Of a stretch of 45,099 nt of DNA, positions 25,051 to 32,935 are shown in pieces. The stretch spans positions 1 to 45,099 of the forward strand of contig CAJYAD010000030.1 in the NCBI GenBank assembly GCA_913064775.1. Reading direction: 5' to 3'. The notes below the pieces were generated by a model. That model saw nothing but the letters and a program-made list of their open reading frames with translations. It did not search any database and had not been told where the DNA came from. The DNA comes from an uncultured Albidovulum sp. (lineage in GTDB: Bacteria; Pseudomonadota; Alphaproteobacteria; Rhodobacterales; Rhodobacteraceae). Both the position numbers and the translations under genes were made by a program. Within the stretch, counting starts at the first letter, position 1. Each line of letters begins with the position of its first letter.

Positions 25051-25277
25051 TCAACAAGCTCCCCCGGATCATCGCCACCGGCGCCCCGGCGCGCTTCAGT
25101 GACCATTGCCCGCATCAAGGCCGCTTGCTTGGGCGTCGGGCGCCAATCGGGCCGCTTCGCCTGACGCTTGATCGACAAGGCGAAAGAGCGCACCCAATCG
25201 TCACCGTCGCGCATCGCGCGCTTCACCACGATCGGCCAATCGAGGTGCATCATCTCGTCCAGTTCGCGATCCGTCAT
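25047..25277 (-). CDS. Small basic protein of the repA operon, unknown
   Basis: 76 residues, MTDRELDEMMHLDWPIVVKR, then SIKRQAKRPDWRPTPKQAAL, ending acidic. It is helical with a basic middle, which suggests nucleic-acid or RepA contact. Both ends overlap neighbours by ATGA. I do not recognise a named family. Confidence 0.7.
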   Translation of the reverse strand: MTDRELDEMMHLDWPIVVKRAMRDGDDWVRSFALSIKRQAKRPDWRPTPKQAALMRAMVTEARRGAGGDDPGELVE

Positions 25278-25702
25278 GTCGCCCTCCGCTCTGCGGTGAT
25301 GTGGCGGCAGAAGGCGGATTGGCCTCGCGTAGGCATCGCCTCGAAGGCCGCAAGGGCGTAGGCCTTCAGCTCGGACTGGTTCGCTGCTGCGGCCCAGATC
25401 CGTGCCTCTGGCAGGGGGGCCAGGAGCGCGGGTAGTGGGTAGCCCGCGCCGGTGAAAAGGTGCTGGATGACGCCTTCGGCCTCGTCGGGATCGAGCGCAA
25501 GCAACGCGGCGCCGGCCATCGCCGCCCGCTCGGCCACGGTCAGACGCGCGGCGGCGATGGCGGTAAAGGCTGCCCAGGCGGGGCCGTCGTGGAGTGTCAG
25601 GGCGAATCCGAGTGTGCGCGCGACACGCTTGTGGCGGTCGTGCGCGAAGGCAGACATGGCGGATTTACGTTGCTGTTCGAAGTTCGGGTCAAGAGCGCTC
25701 AT
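25274..25702 (-). CDS. Alanine-rich helical protein of the repA operon, unknown
   Basis: 142 residues, almost entirely helical and rich in Ala (AWAAFTAIAAARLTVAERAA, MAGAALLALDPDEAEGVIQH). The short motif AFEAMPTRGQSAFCRHI lies near the C-terminus. It has no signal or transmembrane pattern and is probably cytosolic. The position between a small ORF and repA, with four-base overlaps at both ends, suggests a role in element replication or its control. Confidence 0.7.
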   Translation of the reverse strand: MSALDPNFEQQRKSAMSAFAHDRHKRVARTLGFALTLHDGPAWAAFTAIAAARLTVAERAAMAGAALLALDPDEAEGVIQHLFTGAGYPLPALLAPLPEARIWAAAANQSELKAYALAAFEAMPTRGQSAFCRHITAERRAT

Positions 25703-25908
25703 GCCGGTTCCTCAATTTGAGGAAAAGGAAGCATCTGAGCGGTGCGGACCTTGCCGCCGAAGTCTCGTGCGAGCCGTCGCGCGTGGGCGATGGCGGTGGG
25801 GCGATCATCAAATCGCCAGCGGTGCCAACCTTCGCCGGCGACCGGGCGCGCCGCGACCCAAACGCCGCGCTGGCCGTGGTAGTTGCCTGCTCTGATCCTG
25901 ATTTCCAT
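25699..25908 (-). CDS. Small protein, first gene of the repA chain
   Basis: 69 residues, MEIRIRAGNYHGQRGVWVAA, then HRWRFDDRPTAIAHARRLAR. It is predicted as a small beta sheet followed by a helix. GAGG lies six bases before the ATG, the only strong ribosome site I see for the chain other than the one for the HTH gene, so translation of the next genes may depend on coupling from here. Family unknown. Confidence 0.65.
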   Translation of the reverse strand: MEIRIRAGNYHGQRGVWVAARPVAGEGWHRWRFDDRPTAIAHARRLARDFGGKVRTAQMLPFPQIEEPA

Positions 25909-25986
25909 GCTCTACCTCGATCGTTGCCGAGGGCAGGGCGACGTGCTACCTTGAGAATAGGAGCCGGACAGCTTCCATTTTCTAGG

Positions 25987-26015
25987 CCCCGTCGCTCGCC
26001 AGCGGCGGGGTTTTT
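25987..26015 (+). terminator. Rho-independent terminator on the plus strand, no plus-strand gene before it
   Basis: CCCCGTCGCT pairs with AGCGGCGGGG (10 bp, one G-U) around CGCC, followed by TTTTT. The T-run fits rightward transcription, yet every gene from 22274 to 28207 is on the minus strand. It sits immediately after the alpA stop, so on the minus strand it forms the hairpin without a T-run. Confidence 0.7.
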
Positions 26016-26016
26016 A

Positions 26017-26298
26017 TTAAGCAGCGTCCCGCGCGGCTTTTGCACGCTCGATCACGTCGATGATTTCGGATTGCGGCCAGCGGGACATTCCGCCGAGCTT
26101 GATCGGCTTCGGGACGGTCCCGTCTTTCACGCGACGCCACCACGTTGGCACCGATACACCCAAGAGTGCAGCGCCCTCCCAATCTCTAAGGAGGGGATCG
26201 ACTGCCTCTGTAATGCGGGCGCTCTTGGCCTCGACCGCAGATTGCAGATGAGCACGGGCGCGTTCTTGCGGGGAAAGGTTTTGGAAGGAATTGATCAT
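26017..26298 (-). CDS. AlpA-family helix-turn-helix regulator
   Basis: 93 residues. The C-terminal half is an AlpA/MerR-like winged helix domain: DWEGAALLGVSVPTWWRRVK, DGTVPKPIKLGGMSRWPQSE, IIDVIERAK. AlpA proteins activate excision or early genes in P4-like satellites and other integrated elements. The N-terminal 40 residues are a helical extension. AGGTG precedes the ATG at a short distance. It lies between the integrase pair and the repA chain, the usual place for such a switch. Confidence 0.88.
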   Translation of the reverse strand: MINSFQNLSPQERARAHLQSAVEAKSARITEAVDPLLRDWEGAALLGVSVPTWWRRVKDGTVPKPIKLGGMSRWPQSEIIDVIERAKAARDAA

Positions 26299-26315
26299 CG
26301 TTCACCTCATTCGAT

Positions 26316-26341
26316 GAAGCGCGAAACCTTCGTCGCGCTTC
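26316..26341. promoter_or_regulatory. 8-bp inverted repeat upstream of alpA
   Basis: GAAGCGCG-N10-CGCGCTTC, perfect arms, 18 to 43 bases before the alpA start and 40 bases past the stop of the next gene. It could be an operator or an RNA hairpin that affects alpA translation. Confidence 0.5.
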
Positions 26342-26381
26342 TGATATGAGATGATTGCCAGACTATTCCCGGGACAGTGGT

Positions 26382-27002
26382 CTAGGTGTCCCTTTTTTTA
26401 AAGCGGTTCCATTGCTTTTTTATTGCATCCCGGTGACCAAGACCCTCGGTCTCGCATTGAGCGGCTGCCTTGTCGACGCCCATTTCCGGGACCAGCTCAG
26501 CCATTCTGGAAAATCGCCGATTTCTTAGAGGCTCATGCTTAGCATTCGTCTTATGAGCGCTGTTCCTTTCGCCCCCAGCCACCTTAGTACCGCGTATGGC
26601 ATGCTTCTCCTCTCGCCATTTTAAGTCCGCCTGAGCCCAGCGTACGCCGGCAAGGAACGCAATCCGCGCGATTCGATCCGCTATGTCTGGGTCACGACAA
26701 TCAATATCTTCTTTTACCGTGCGAATGCCGCTGAGAATTTCAAATGCCAAACTTTCAGGCGTATCATCATCAAGGGGGTGCGATGGCGGCACACCCTCCT
26801 TTAGACCCGCAGCGCTCAAAATTTCTTTGCATCGCGCCTCTGGCCCCTTTGCCACCTGCCCGAATAGGCCAAGTTGATCCTTCTCAGTTTTCCAGCGTCT
26901 GAAATCGGCGGTCGCCGCATCCAGATCAGCCTGATTCTGCCAGTCAACAAGGTGACCAACTATACGTGCGGTGAAACCAGACCCAAACTTAACCGGCTTC
27001 AT
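26382..27002 (-). CDS. Integrase-associated protein, unknown
   Basis: 206 residues from ATG 27002, fixed by a four-base overlap with the integrase stop (ATGA). The N-terminal half (GFTARIVGHLVDWQNQADLD, RRWKTEKDQLGLFGQV) is helical. The middle has DIADRIARIAFLAGVRWAQA. The C-terminus is very basic and ends WNRFKKRDT, with segments like GVDKAAAQCETEGLGHRDAI that could form a DNA-binding helix. Tight coupling to int suggests a helper in recombination or immunity, but I know of no characterised homologue. GC content is lower than in the host. Confidence 0.7.
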   Translation of the reverse strand: MKPVKFGSGFTARIVGHLVDWQNQADLDAATADFRRWKTEKDQLGLFGQVAKGPEARCKEILSAAGLKEGVPPSHPLDDDTPESLAFEILSGIRTVKEDIDCRDPDIADRIARIAFLAGVRWAQADLKWREEKHAIRGTKVAGGERNSAHKTNAKHEPLRNRRFSRMAELVPEMGVDKAAAQCETEGLGHRDAIKKQWNRFKKRDT

Positions 27003-28207
27003 TTTGCCACCATCCTGATCACCTGTCCGCTCTGCCCGGTCACGTGCCCGGCCCATCGCTCCATCAGCACTCGCCGCTGTTCGATGTAATCGGTGCGCCG
27101 ATATGCTCGCACAACCGACGATCCGGTGACGTGCGCCAGACAGGCCTCGGCCACCTCGTGGGGCGCGTCGGTGGACTCTGCCAGCCAAGTGCGCAGCGAG
27201 GTGCGGAAGCCGTGCGGGCGCTCGGCCATGCCGCGCCGCTCCATCATTCTCGACATGGTGGCGTCGCTGATCACGCCCTTCCGGACGCTGGGGAAAAGGA
27301 AGCCGCCACGGGCGTGACGCTTGGCCTCCTCGATCACGCCCATCGCTTCGGCAGACAGCGGGACTCTGAAATCCTCCGTCTGCCCTTTGCGTCCCTTCAT
27401 TGCCGCGCCGGGGATCGTCCATACATCCCCGTCGATCTGATCGAGCGTCAGGAACCGCAGCGGAGCCGACCGGGAACAGGTGAGGATCAGTAGGCGCAAG
27501 GCAAGGTGGGTCACGCTGCCATCGCTGAGGCTCGCATAGAAGTCGGGGACATCCCGCCAAGCCATCGCCGGGATATGCTCACTATCCGCCCGACTCCTTC
27601 CAAGGAGTGCCTTCGCCTTGTCCACCGCCTGAAGGTCCACATCGAGGCCCAGCGCTGCGGCATGTCGCATGACGATCCCCAGCCGGTTAATCGCCTTTCG
27701 AGCCGTTTCGCCCTTCGAATGCCAGATCGGCGCCAGCGTGTTTCGAATGTCCACTTGGTCAATCTCGGCAACCGGCGTTTTGCCCAGCTTGGGCAGGATG
27801 TGCAGTGCCAGCGGCGAAAACCAGCGCCCAGCCGTGCCGTCGCCTTTGAGTTCAGCCTTTCGTGCCTCGAAGGCATCCTGCGCCACGTCATTAAGCAGAT
27901 GCATGTTCCGCTCGGCCTCGCGACGTTGCTGCTCTCTCGCACGGATCGGGTTGACCCCAGAGAGCGCTACGGAGCGCCATTTGGCCGCTTCCTTGCGGGC
28001 CTCGGCTAGCGACACGTCAGCGACCGAGCCAAGACCCATTTCGTGCCTTCTGCCGTGGACGGACGATCGCAGGAACCATTGAGCGCCCCCGTCCTCGCGC
28101 TTCCAAAGCCAAAGGCCGCCGCCGTCAGCATACTTACCGGGCGCAACCGTCTTCACCTTGATCGCAGTCAGCCTGTGCAGTTCCCTTGCCATCACGATAC
28201 ACCCCAT
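26999..28207 (-). CDS. int: Tyrosine recombinase/integrase, P4-like with DUF4102-type N-terminus
   Basis: About 402 residues. The N-terminal arm-binding domain reads LTAIKVKTVAPGKYADGGGL and MGLGSVADVSLAEARKEAA (DUF4102-type), followed by a SAM-like core-binding domain. The catalytic domain shows the first Arg in CSRSAPLRFLTLDQ, HGFR in RPHGFRTSLRTW (the His-x-x-Arg box) and the nucleophile region RAYRRTDYIEQRR. I chose ATG 28207, which follows GAGGGTGG; the ATG at 28192 (MARELHRL) is also possible. The gene lies 140 bases from attR, as expected for an enzyme that integrates into tRNA 3' ends. Confidence 0.95.
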   Translation of the reverse strand: MGCIVMARELHRLTAIKVKTVAPGKYADGGGLWLWKREDGGAQWFLRSSVHGRRHEMGLGSVADVSLAEARKEAAKWRSVALSGVNPIRAREQQRREAERNMHLLNDVAQDAFEARKAELKGDGTAGRWFSPLALHILPKLGKTPVAEIDQVDIRNTLAPIWHSKGETARKAINRLGIVMRHAAALGLDVDLQAVDKAKALLGRSRADSEHIPAMAWRDVPDFYASLSDGSVTHLALRLLILTCSRSAPLRFLTLDQIDGDVWTIPGAAMKGRKGQTEDFRVPLSAEAMGVIEEAKRHARGGFLFPSVRKGVISDATMSRMMERRGMAERPHGFRTSLRTWLAESTDAPHEVAEACLAHVTGSSVVRAYRRTDYIEQRRVLMERWAGHVTGQSGQVIRMVAK

Positions 28208-28346
28208 GATCCACCCTCTACATATAGATGATGTGACGGCGGATGAGAAGGTATGATTGAGTTTTAGGCTTAAAAACAAGGCGTATCGGGTTTTTCTGCC
28301 CGAACCTGATACCGACTTATACGGGATGATCCCGGCAAATATGTGT

Positions 28347-28370
28347 GTTCAATGCTGGCCGCGGGCACCA
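28347..28370 (+). repeat. attR: second copy of the tRNA-Leu 3' end
   Basis: GTTCAATGCT followed by GGCCGCGGGCACCA. Compared with the tRNA end at 16645-16668 it has three mismatches in 24, all in the T-arm part. It marks the right boundary of the element. Confidence 0.85.
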
Positions 28371-28417
28371 CGCTTCGATCAGAGGAGTCGTTCCGAATCA
28401 GCCTGTTGGCGGTGGCC

Positions 28418-29656
28418 TCAGGCCGGCGGGCCAGCCTTGGATGGGGCCTTGGATCGATCTTTGGATCGGGCGGCGCGCTCCTCTGGCTGTTGCAGCAGCA
28501 GATCGACGGCCAGCGCCAGCAACACGCAGGCCGCACCCAGCGCGAACAGCAGCGGATAGGATCGGGTCTGGGAAAATAGCCACGACAGGCCATAGGCGCC
28601 GACCGCCTGCATCACCGCGAAAGAGGCGGTCGCCCGGCTCCAGGCGCCGTGCTGGCGGTGCGGCGCGTCGTGCAGGATCTCGCGTACCCGGCCCAGGGTC
28701 AGCGGCGCGATGCCCGGAGTGAAGGCGCCGCCGATGAAGGCCGAGATCAGGATCACCGGATAGGCATGGGTCAGCGCCAGCGCGCCGATCGCCAGGAATT
28801 GCACGGCAAAGCCCAGCCGCAGGATCCGGGAGAATCCCAGCCGGTCGGCCAGCGCGCCCAGGGTGAAGGGCCCGGCCATGGCGCCCAGACCGAACAGCGA
28901 CCAAGCCATCGCGCCGGCCGCGAAACCATGGCCGGCGGCGCTGTCGACGAAGGCCACGAGGAACACCATATGCGGCACCAGCGCTGCCGCATCCAGCCCG
29001 TAGCAGGCGTAAAGCTGGCGCAGTGCCCGGGCCTGTCCGGGCGCGGGCGGGGCGGCGGTGTCGGGGGCGGGGCGATAATCGGGCCAGGACCACCAGGTCA
29101 GGATACAAAGCGCCGTGCTGACCAGGCCCAGCGCGGTCCATGTGGCCGGCAGCCCCAGACGCAACAGCACCGGGATCAGCGTGCCCGACAGAAGCGCCCC
29201 CAGCCCCACGCCGGTGAAGATCGCGCCGCTGGCCTGCCCGCGCAGCCGCACTGGCACATGCGGCAGCACCGCCGGCGCGGCCGAGACCATCAGCACCCCT
29301 CCGGTCAGACCCGACAGCACCCGCCAGACGAAGAACCACGCGAATGACAGCGGCACCGCGCAGGCAAAGAAGCTAAGACTGGCGAGTGCCATCATCAGCC
29401 GCAGCATCAGCCGCCCGCCGAGGCGCCGCACCAGTGCCGGAGCCACTAGCGCCCCGGCCAGATAGCCCGCCAGATTGGCCGCGCCCAGATAGAAGGCGGC
29501 GGAATCGGTGAACCAGCCATGGCTGACCAGCGCCGGGATCAGCGGCGTATAGGCGAACCGGGCCAGACCGATCCCGATGAAGCAGGAGGCGAAGGCCGCC
29601 AGGATCATCGCCCAGGGTGTGCCCTCGGCGCCGTCCGGTAGTATTTCCTGCGCCAT
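28418..29656 (-). CDS. YbfB/YjiJ family MFS transporter
   Basis: 412 residues from ATG 29656 (MAQEILPDGAEG); an in-frame upstream start at 29737 adds 27 residues without homologue-like sequence. The first helix carries FASCFIGIGLARFAYTPLIP, the signature of the YbfB/YjiJ group, and twelve hydrophobic helices can be counted. The linkers ALVRRLGGRLMLR and GALADRLGFSRILR match the MFS A-type loop motif. Substrate unknown. It is the first chromosomal gene beyond the element, so before integration it lay close behind tRNA-Leu(TAA). Confidence 0.88.
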   Translation of the reverse strand: MAQEILPDGAEGTPWAMILAAFASCFIGIGLARFAYTPLIPALVSHGWFTDSAAFYLGAANLAGYLAGALVAPALVRRLGGRLMLRLMMALASLSFFACAVPLSFAWFFVWRVLSGLTGGVLMVSAAPAVLPHVPVRLRGQASGAIFTGVGLGALLSGTLIPVLLRLGLPATWTALGLVSTALCILTWWSWPDYRPAPDTAAPPAPGQARALRQLYACYGLDAAALVPHMVFLVAFVDSAAGHGFAAGAMAWSLFGLGAMAGPFTLGALADRLGFSRILRLGFAVQFLAIGALALTHAYPVILISAFIGGAFTPGIAPLTLGRVREILHDAPHRQHGAWSRATASFAVMQAVGAYGLSWLFSQTRSYPLLFALGAACVLLALAVDLLLQQPEERAARSKDRSKAPSKAGPPA

Positions 29657-29822
29657 TCCGGGCCCCGTGATGTGGTCTTGCCAGCATAGATAGTCCGGCG
29701 GCCCGAAAACGCGAATGAATTCTCGTCCATCGCGCACCTTCGCGCCCGTCTGGTGCTTCGAACGCGCGCGGCCGCGACAAATCTGCTAATCTGGTGTGGA
29801 ACGCAGAAGCTTGGAGGCGCCC

Positions 29823-30140
29823 ATGCCACAGATTTCGCAAGACTTTCATGGCCAGACGGTGCTGACCACCTTCGAGATGACGCCGGGCACCTGCGCGGAT
29901 CTGCTCGACGAATTGCGCGATGCCTATGAGAATTTCATCTCGCGTCAGCCCGGCTTTCTGGGCGCGGGGCTGCATGTGAACGACGCCCAGACCCGGATCG
30001 CCAATTATTCGCAATGGGCCCGGCGCGAGGATTTCCAGGCGATGCTGCGCACGCCCGAGATGCGCGACCGCAACCGCCGCATCGCGGCGCTGTGCTCGCG
30101 GTTCGAGCCGGTCATGTATGAGGTCGCAGACGCTTACTGA
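29823..30140 (+). CDS. ABM-domain protein (antibiotic biosynthesis monooxygenase fold)
   Basis: 105 residues. The dimeric alpha+beta barrel fold is suggested by TFEMTPGTCADLLDELRDAY, QPGFLGAGLHVNDAQTRIAN and YSQWARREDFQAMLRTPEM, the standard ABM pattern (a central W with R/K and a later DF-AML). Such proteins include haem-degrading and quinone-forming monooxygenases, but many have no known substrate. GGAGG lies five bases before the ATG at 29823, which settles the start. It overlaps the next gene by 23 bases. Confidence 0.85.
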   Translation: MPQISQDFHGQTVLTTFEMTPGTCADLLDELRDAYENFISRQPGFLGAGLHVNDAQTRIANYSQWARREDFQAMLRTPEMRDRNRRIAALCSRFEPVMYEVADAY

Positions 30141-30435
30141 GACACACTCGCTCGTCGATCTGGCGGCGATTCTGGTCGCCGTGCTGCAGTTGGGCGACCT
30201 TGTCACGACGCTGCTGGCGCTGTCGCAGGGCGCGCGCGAGGCCAATCCGATCGTGGCGCTTCTGATGTGGCTGCTGGGCCGGGTTCCGGGGCTGGTGCTG
30301 GTCAAGCTGATCGGCGTGGGCTTTGCTTGGTGGCTTTGGACGCTGGGGGCGGAAACCGAATTGTGGCTGCTCTGCGCGATCTACGTTTGGGTGGTGATCC
30401 ACAACCTGCGGGTCTGGCGCCGCTATCGCGGCTAG
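30118..30435 (+). CDS. Small DUF5658-like membrane protein
   Basis: 105 residues with three hydrophobic segments. The pattern LQLGDLVTTLLALSQGAREANP matches DUF5658 (LQ--D--TT---L--G--E-NP), proteins of unknown function. The start ATG at 30118 lies inside the ABM gene in another frame and has no clear ribosome site, so translation may be coupled. Confidence 0.75.
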   Translation: MRSQTLTETHSLVDLAAILVAVLQLGDLVTTLLALSQGAREANPIVALLMWLLGRVPGLVLVKLIGVGFAWWLWTLGAETELWLLCAIYVWVVIHNLRVWRRYRG

Positions 30436-30487
30436 GGCGGTGCCCGGAGAGTTACGCGCCCAGAGAGCTGCGCGCGGAGGCGGGGGC

Positions 30488-30530
30488 GCTGCCCCCTGCA
30501 CCCCCGGAGTATTTTGGCCAAGATGAAAAG
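30488..30530. repeat. Dispersed intergenic repeat, copy 2
   Basis: A GC-rich lead (GCGCTGCCCCCTGCACCCCC) followed by GGAGTATTTTGGCCAAGATG and AAAAG. This is the most complete copy in the window. It lies between two converging genes, the DUF5658-like gene and rnr. Confidence 0.65.
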
Positions 30531-30588
30531 GAAAGTGGGGCGTCGCGGCGCGTTCGGGTGCCGAGAGGTCTGCTTTGGCAGGCGCCTG

Positions 30589-32862
30589 CTATTTCCTGTT
30601 GCGGCTTACCTTGCGCTTTTCCTTCGTGGCCTTCGCGCGGGCCTTCGCCTTGGCGGCGCCGCCCTTGTGGCCCAACGGTTTGCCGCGCCCCTTGCCACGG
30701 CTGGCGCGCCCGCCGGGCAGGGTCTTGTCGTCGACGCTCAGAAGTTCCAGCACCAGACCGCCGGTCACCGGCACCGCCTCGGCCAGGCGCGCCGTCACCC
30801 GCTGGCCCATGCCCAGCGTCAGCCCGGTCTCTGATCCCATCAGCGTTTGGCTGGTGGCGTCGAAATGGAAGAATTCCCGTCCCAGCGTGCGGATCGGGAT
30901 CAGCCCGTCGGCCCCGGTCTCGTCCAGCTTCACGAACAGCCCGAAGCGCGTCACGCCCGAGATCCGGCCGGGGAATTCGCTGCCCACGCGTTCCGACAGA
31001 TAGGCGGCGAGGTAGCGGTCGGTGGTGTCGCGCTCGGCCGCCATCGAGCGGCGCTCGGTCTCGGAGATATGCTGCGCGGTCTCTTCCAGCGCCTCGATAT
31101 CCTCGGGGCTGAGCCCGTCCTTGCCCCAGCCGTGGCCGAGGACCAGCGCGCGGTGCACGATCAGGTCCGAATAGCGCCGGATCGGCGAGGTGAAATGCGC
31201 GTAATTGCGCAGCGCCAGGCCGAAATGGCCGAAATTCTCGGGCGCGTAATAGGCCTGCTGCATCGAGCGCAGGGTGGTGATGTTCAGAAGCTCGTCGAAA
31301 TCGGTGCCTTCGGCCTGCGCTAGCAGCCGGTTCAGATGCCGCGTGTGCAGCACCTGCCCCTTGGCGAGCGTGAAACCCGAGGCCTGGGCCACCTCGCGCA
31401 GCGCATCGAGCTTTTCGAGGCTGGGTTCCTCGTGCACGCGAAACAGCAGTGGCCGGCGCAGGCGGATCAGTTCCTCTGCCGCCGCGACATTGGCCAGCAC
31501 CATGAATTCCTCGATCAGCCGGTGGGCGTCGAAACGCTCCTTCAGCGCGATCGAGACAACTTCGCCATCCTCGCTGAGTTCGATCTTGCGTTCGGGCAGG
31601 TCCAGATCCAGTGGCTGGCGGGCGGCGCGGGCGGCTTTCAGCGCGGTGTAGCCCGCGTAAAGCGGCGCGATCACCTCGTCCAGAAGCGCGGCGCAGCGGT
31701 CGTTGGGGGCACCGTCCCGGGCGGCCTGCACCTCCTCGTAGGACAGCGACGCGCGCGAGGTGATCATCGCCCGGGTGAAGCGGTGCGAGATCTTGCTGCC
31801 CTCGGCATCCACCACCATGCGCACCGCGATCACGGCGCGCGCCACGCCTTCGTGCAGGCTGCACAGGTCGGCTGACAGCCGTTCGGGCAGCATCGGCACC
31901 ACCCGGTCGGGGAAATAGCTGGAATTGCCGCGCATCCGGGCCTCGCGGTCGATTTTCGAGCCGGGCGTCACATAATGCGCGACATCGGCGATCGCCACCC
32001 ACAGCACATGGCCGCCCGGGTTGGCCGGGTCGTCGTCGGGATGGGCATAGCAGGCGTCGTCATGATCGCGCGCGTCCGAGGGGTCGATGGTCACGAAGGG
32101 CAGGGCGCGCAGATCCTCGCGCTGGCCCAGGGGCGCGGGTTTCAGGCGCTCGGCCTCGGCCAGCACATCATCGGGGAAGTTGTCGGGGATGCCGTGCTGG
32201 TGGATCGCGATCAGTGACACCGCCCTGGGCGCCGAAGGATCGCCCAGCCGCTGCACCACGCGGGCGCGGGGCAGGCCGAGGCGGGTCTTGGGGCCGGCCT
32301 GTTCGGCCTCGACCAACTCGCCGTCCTTGGCGCCGCCGGTCAGGTCGGTCGCCACCATCCATTCCTTGTCCGATCCCTTGTCGATCGGCACGATCCGGCC
32401 GCCTTCGGACCCTGCGCGGAAGATCCCGATCAGCTTTTGCGGGCCCGAACCGATCCGCCGGATCAGCCGCGCCTCATAGGCGTAATCCTGACCCTCGATC
32501 TTGGTCAGCCGGCCCAGGATACGGTCGCCCGGACCGACCGCGGCCTCGCCCGGGCGGGGCAGGAAGAGGATGCGCGGGGCCTCCTCGAACCGGCCTTCCA
32601 GGGGCCGTGCGAACAGATCGCCGTCGCGGTCGGGTTCCAGCAGTTCCAGCACCGTGACCGGCGGCAGGGAGCCTGCCTCGCGGAAGGTCTTGTGGCGCTT
32701 TTCCAGATGGCCCTCGGCCTCCAGCTCCTTCAACAGGCGCTTGAGGTCGATGCGGGCGGCGCCCTTGATGCCGAAGGCCTTGGCGATGTCGCGCTTGGCG
32801 CTCAGCGTGGGGTTCTCGGCGATCCAGGCGAGGATCTGGTCTTTGGTGGGGATCTGGCTCAT
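30589..32862 (-). CDS. rnr: Ribonuclease R
   Basis: A 757-residue 3'-5' exoribonuclease that degrades structured RNA, with roles in rRNA quality control and mRNA turnover. An N-terminal winged-helix domain (KRDIAKAFGIKGAARIDLKR) precedes the cold-shock domains. The RNB catalytic centre shows TIDPSDARDHDDACYA with the metal-binding Asp cluster, followed by ADVAHYVTPGSKIDREA and RRYSDLIVHRAL. The S1 domain reads FPGRISGVTRFGLFVKLDE, and the end is Lys/Arg-rich. ATG 32862 (MSQIPTKDQ) is preferred over a GTG three codons upstream. Confidence 0.97.
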   Translation of the reverse strand: MSQIPTKDQILAWIAENPTLSAKRDIAKAFGIKGAARIDLKRLLKELEAEGHLEKRHKTFREAGSLPPVTVLELLEPDRDGDLFARPLEGRFEEAPRILFLPRPGEAAVGPGDRILGRLTKIEGQDYAYEARLIRRIGSGPQKLIGIFRAGSEGGRIVPIDKGSDKEWMVATDLTGGAKDGELVEAEQAGPKTRLGLPRARVVQRLGDPSAPRAVSLIAIHQHGIPDNFPDDVLAEAERLKPAPLGQREDLRALPFVTIDPSDARDHDDACYAHPDDDPANPGGHVLWVAIADVAHYVTPGSKIDREARMRGNSSYFPDRVVPMLPERLSADLCSLHEGVARAVIAVRMVVDAEGSKISHRFTRAMITSRASLSYEEVQAARDGAPNDRCAALLDEVIAPLYAGYTALKAARAARQPLDLDLPERKIELSEDGEVVSIALKERFDAHRLIEEFMVLANVAAAEELIRLRRPLLFRVHEEPSLEKLDALREVAQASGFTLAKGQVLHTRHLNRLLAQAEGTDFDELLNITTLRSMQQAYYAPENFGHFGLALRNYAHFTSPIRRYSDLIVHRALVLGHGWGKDGLSPEDIEALEETAQHISETERRSMAAERDTTDRYLAAYLSERVGSEFPGRISGVTRFGLFVKLDETGADGLIPIRTLGREFFHFDATSQTLMGSETGLTLGMGQRVTARLAEAVPVTGGLVLELLSVDDKTLPGGRASRGKGRGKPLGHKGGAAKAKARAKATKEKRKVSRNRK

Positions 32863-32935
32863 GCGCGCCACGTATCACGCGGCGCGGGTCGCGTCACCGG
32901 GAATCAGCGGGGGGATTCGGCGCCGCGGGGGTGGG

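Larger units (their letters stand above)
16645..28370. mobile_element. Integrative element of about 11.7 kb with a tape measure gene; candidate phage satellite or reduced prophage
   Basis: Bounded by attL inside tRNA-Leu(TAA) and attR next to an integrase gene. Base composition is visibly less GC-rich than on either side, particularly 21.6-23.1 and 26.4-27.0 kb. Contents from the integrase end: int, an accessory gene, alpA, three small genes, a repA-like ATPase gene, a tiny ORF, an HTH/HGGxSTG gene, a zinc-ribbon gene, a divergent xre plus HExxH pair, a frameshifted gene, an unknown gene, a tape measure gene, a coiled-coil gene and a small exported protein. All but xre and its neighbours point toward the tRNA. 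No terminase, portal, capsid, tail tube, sheath, baseplate, holin or endolysin is visible, and no conjugation gene either. Confidence 0.85.
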
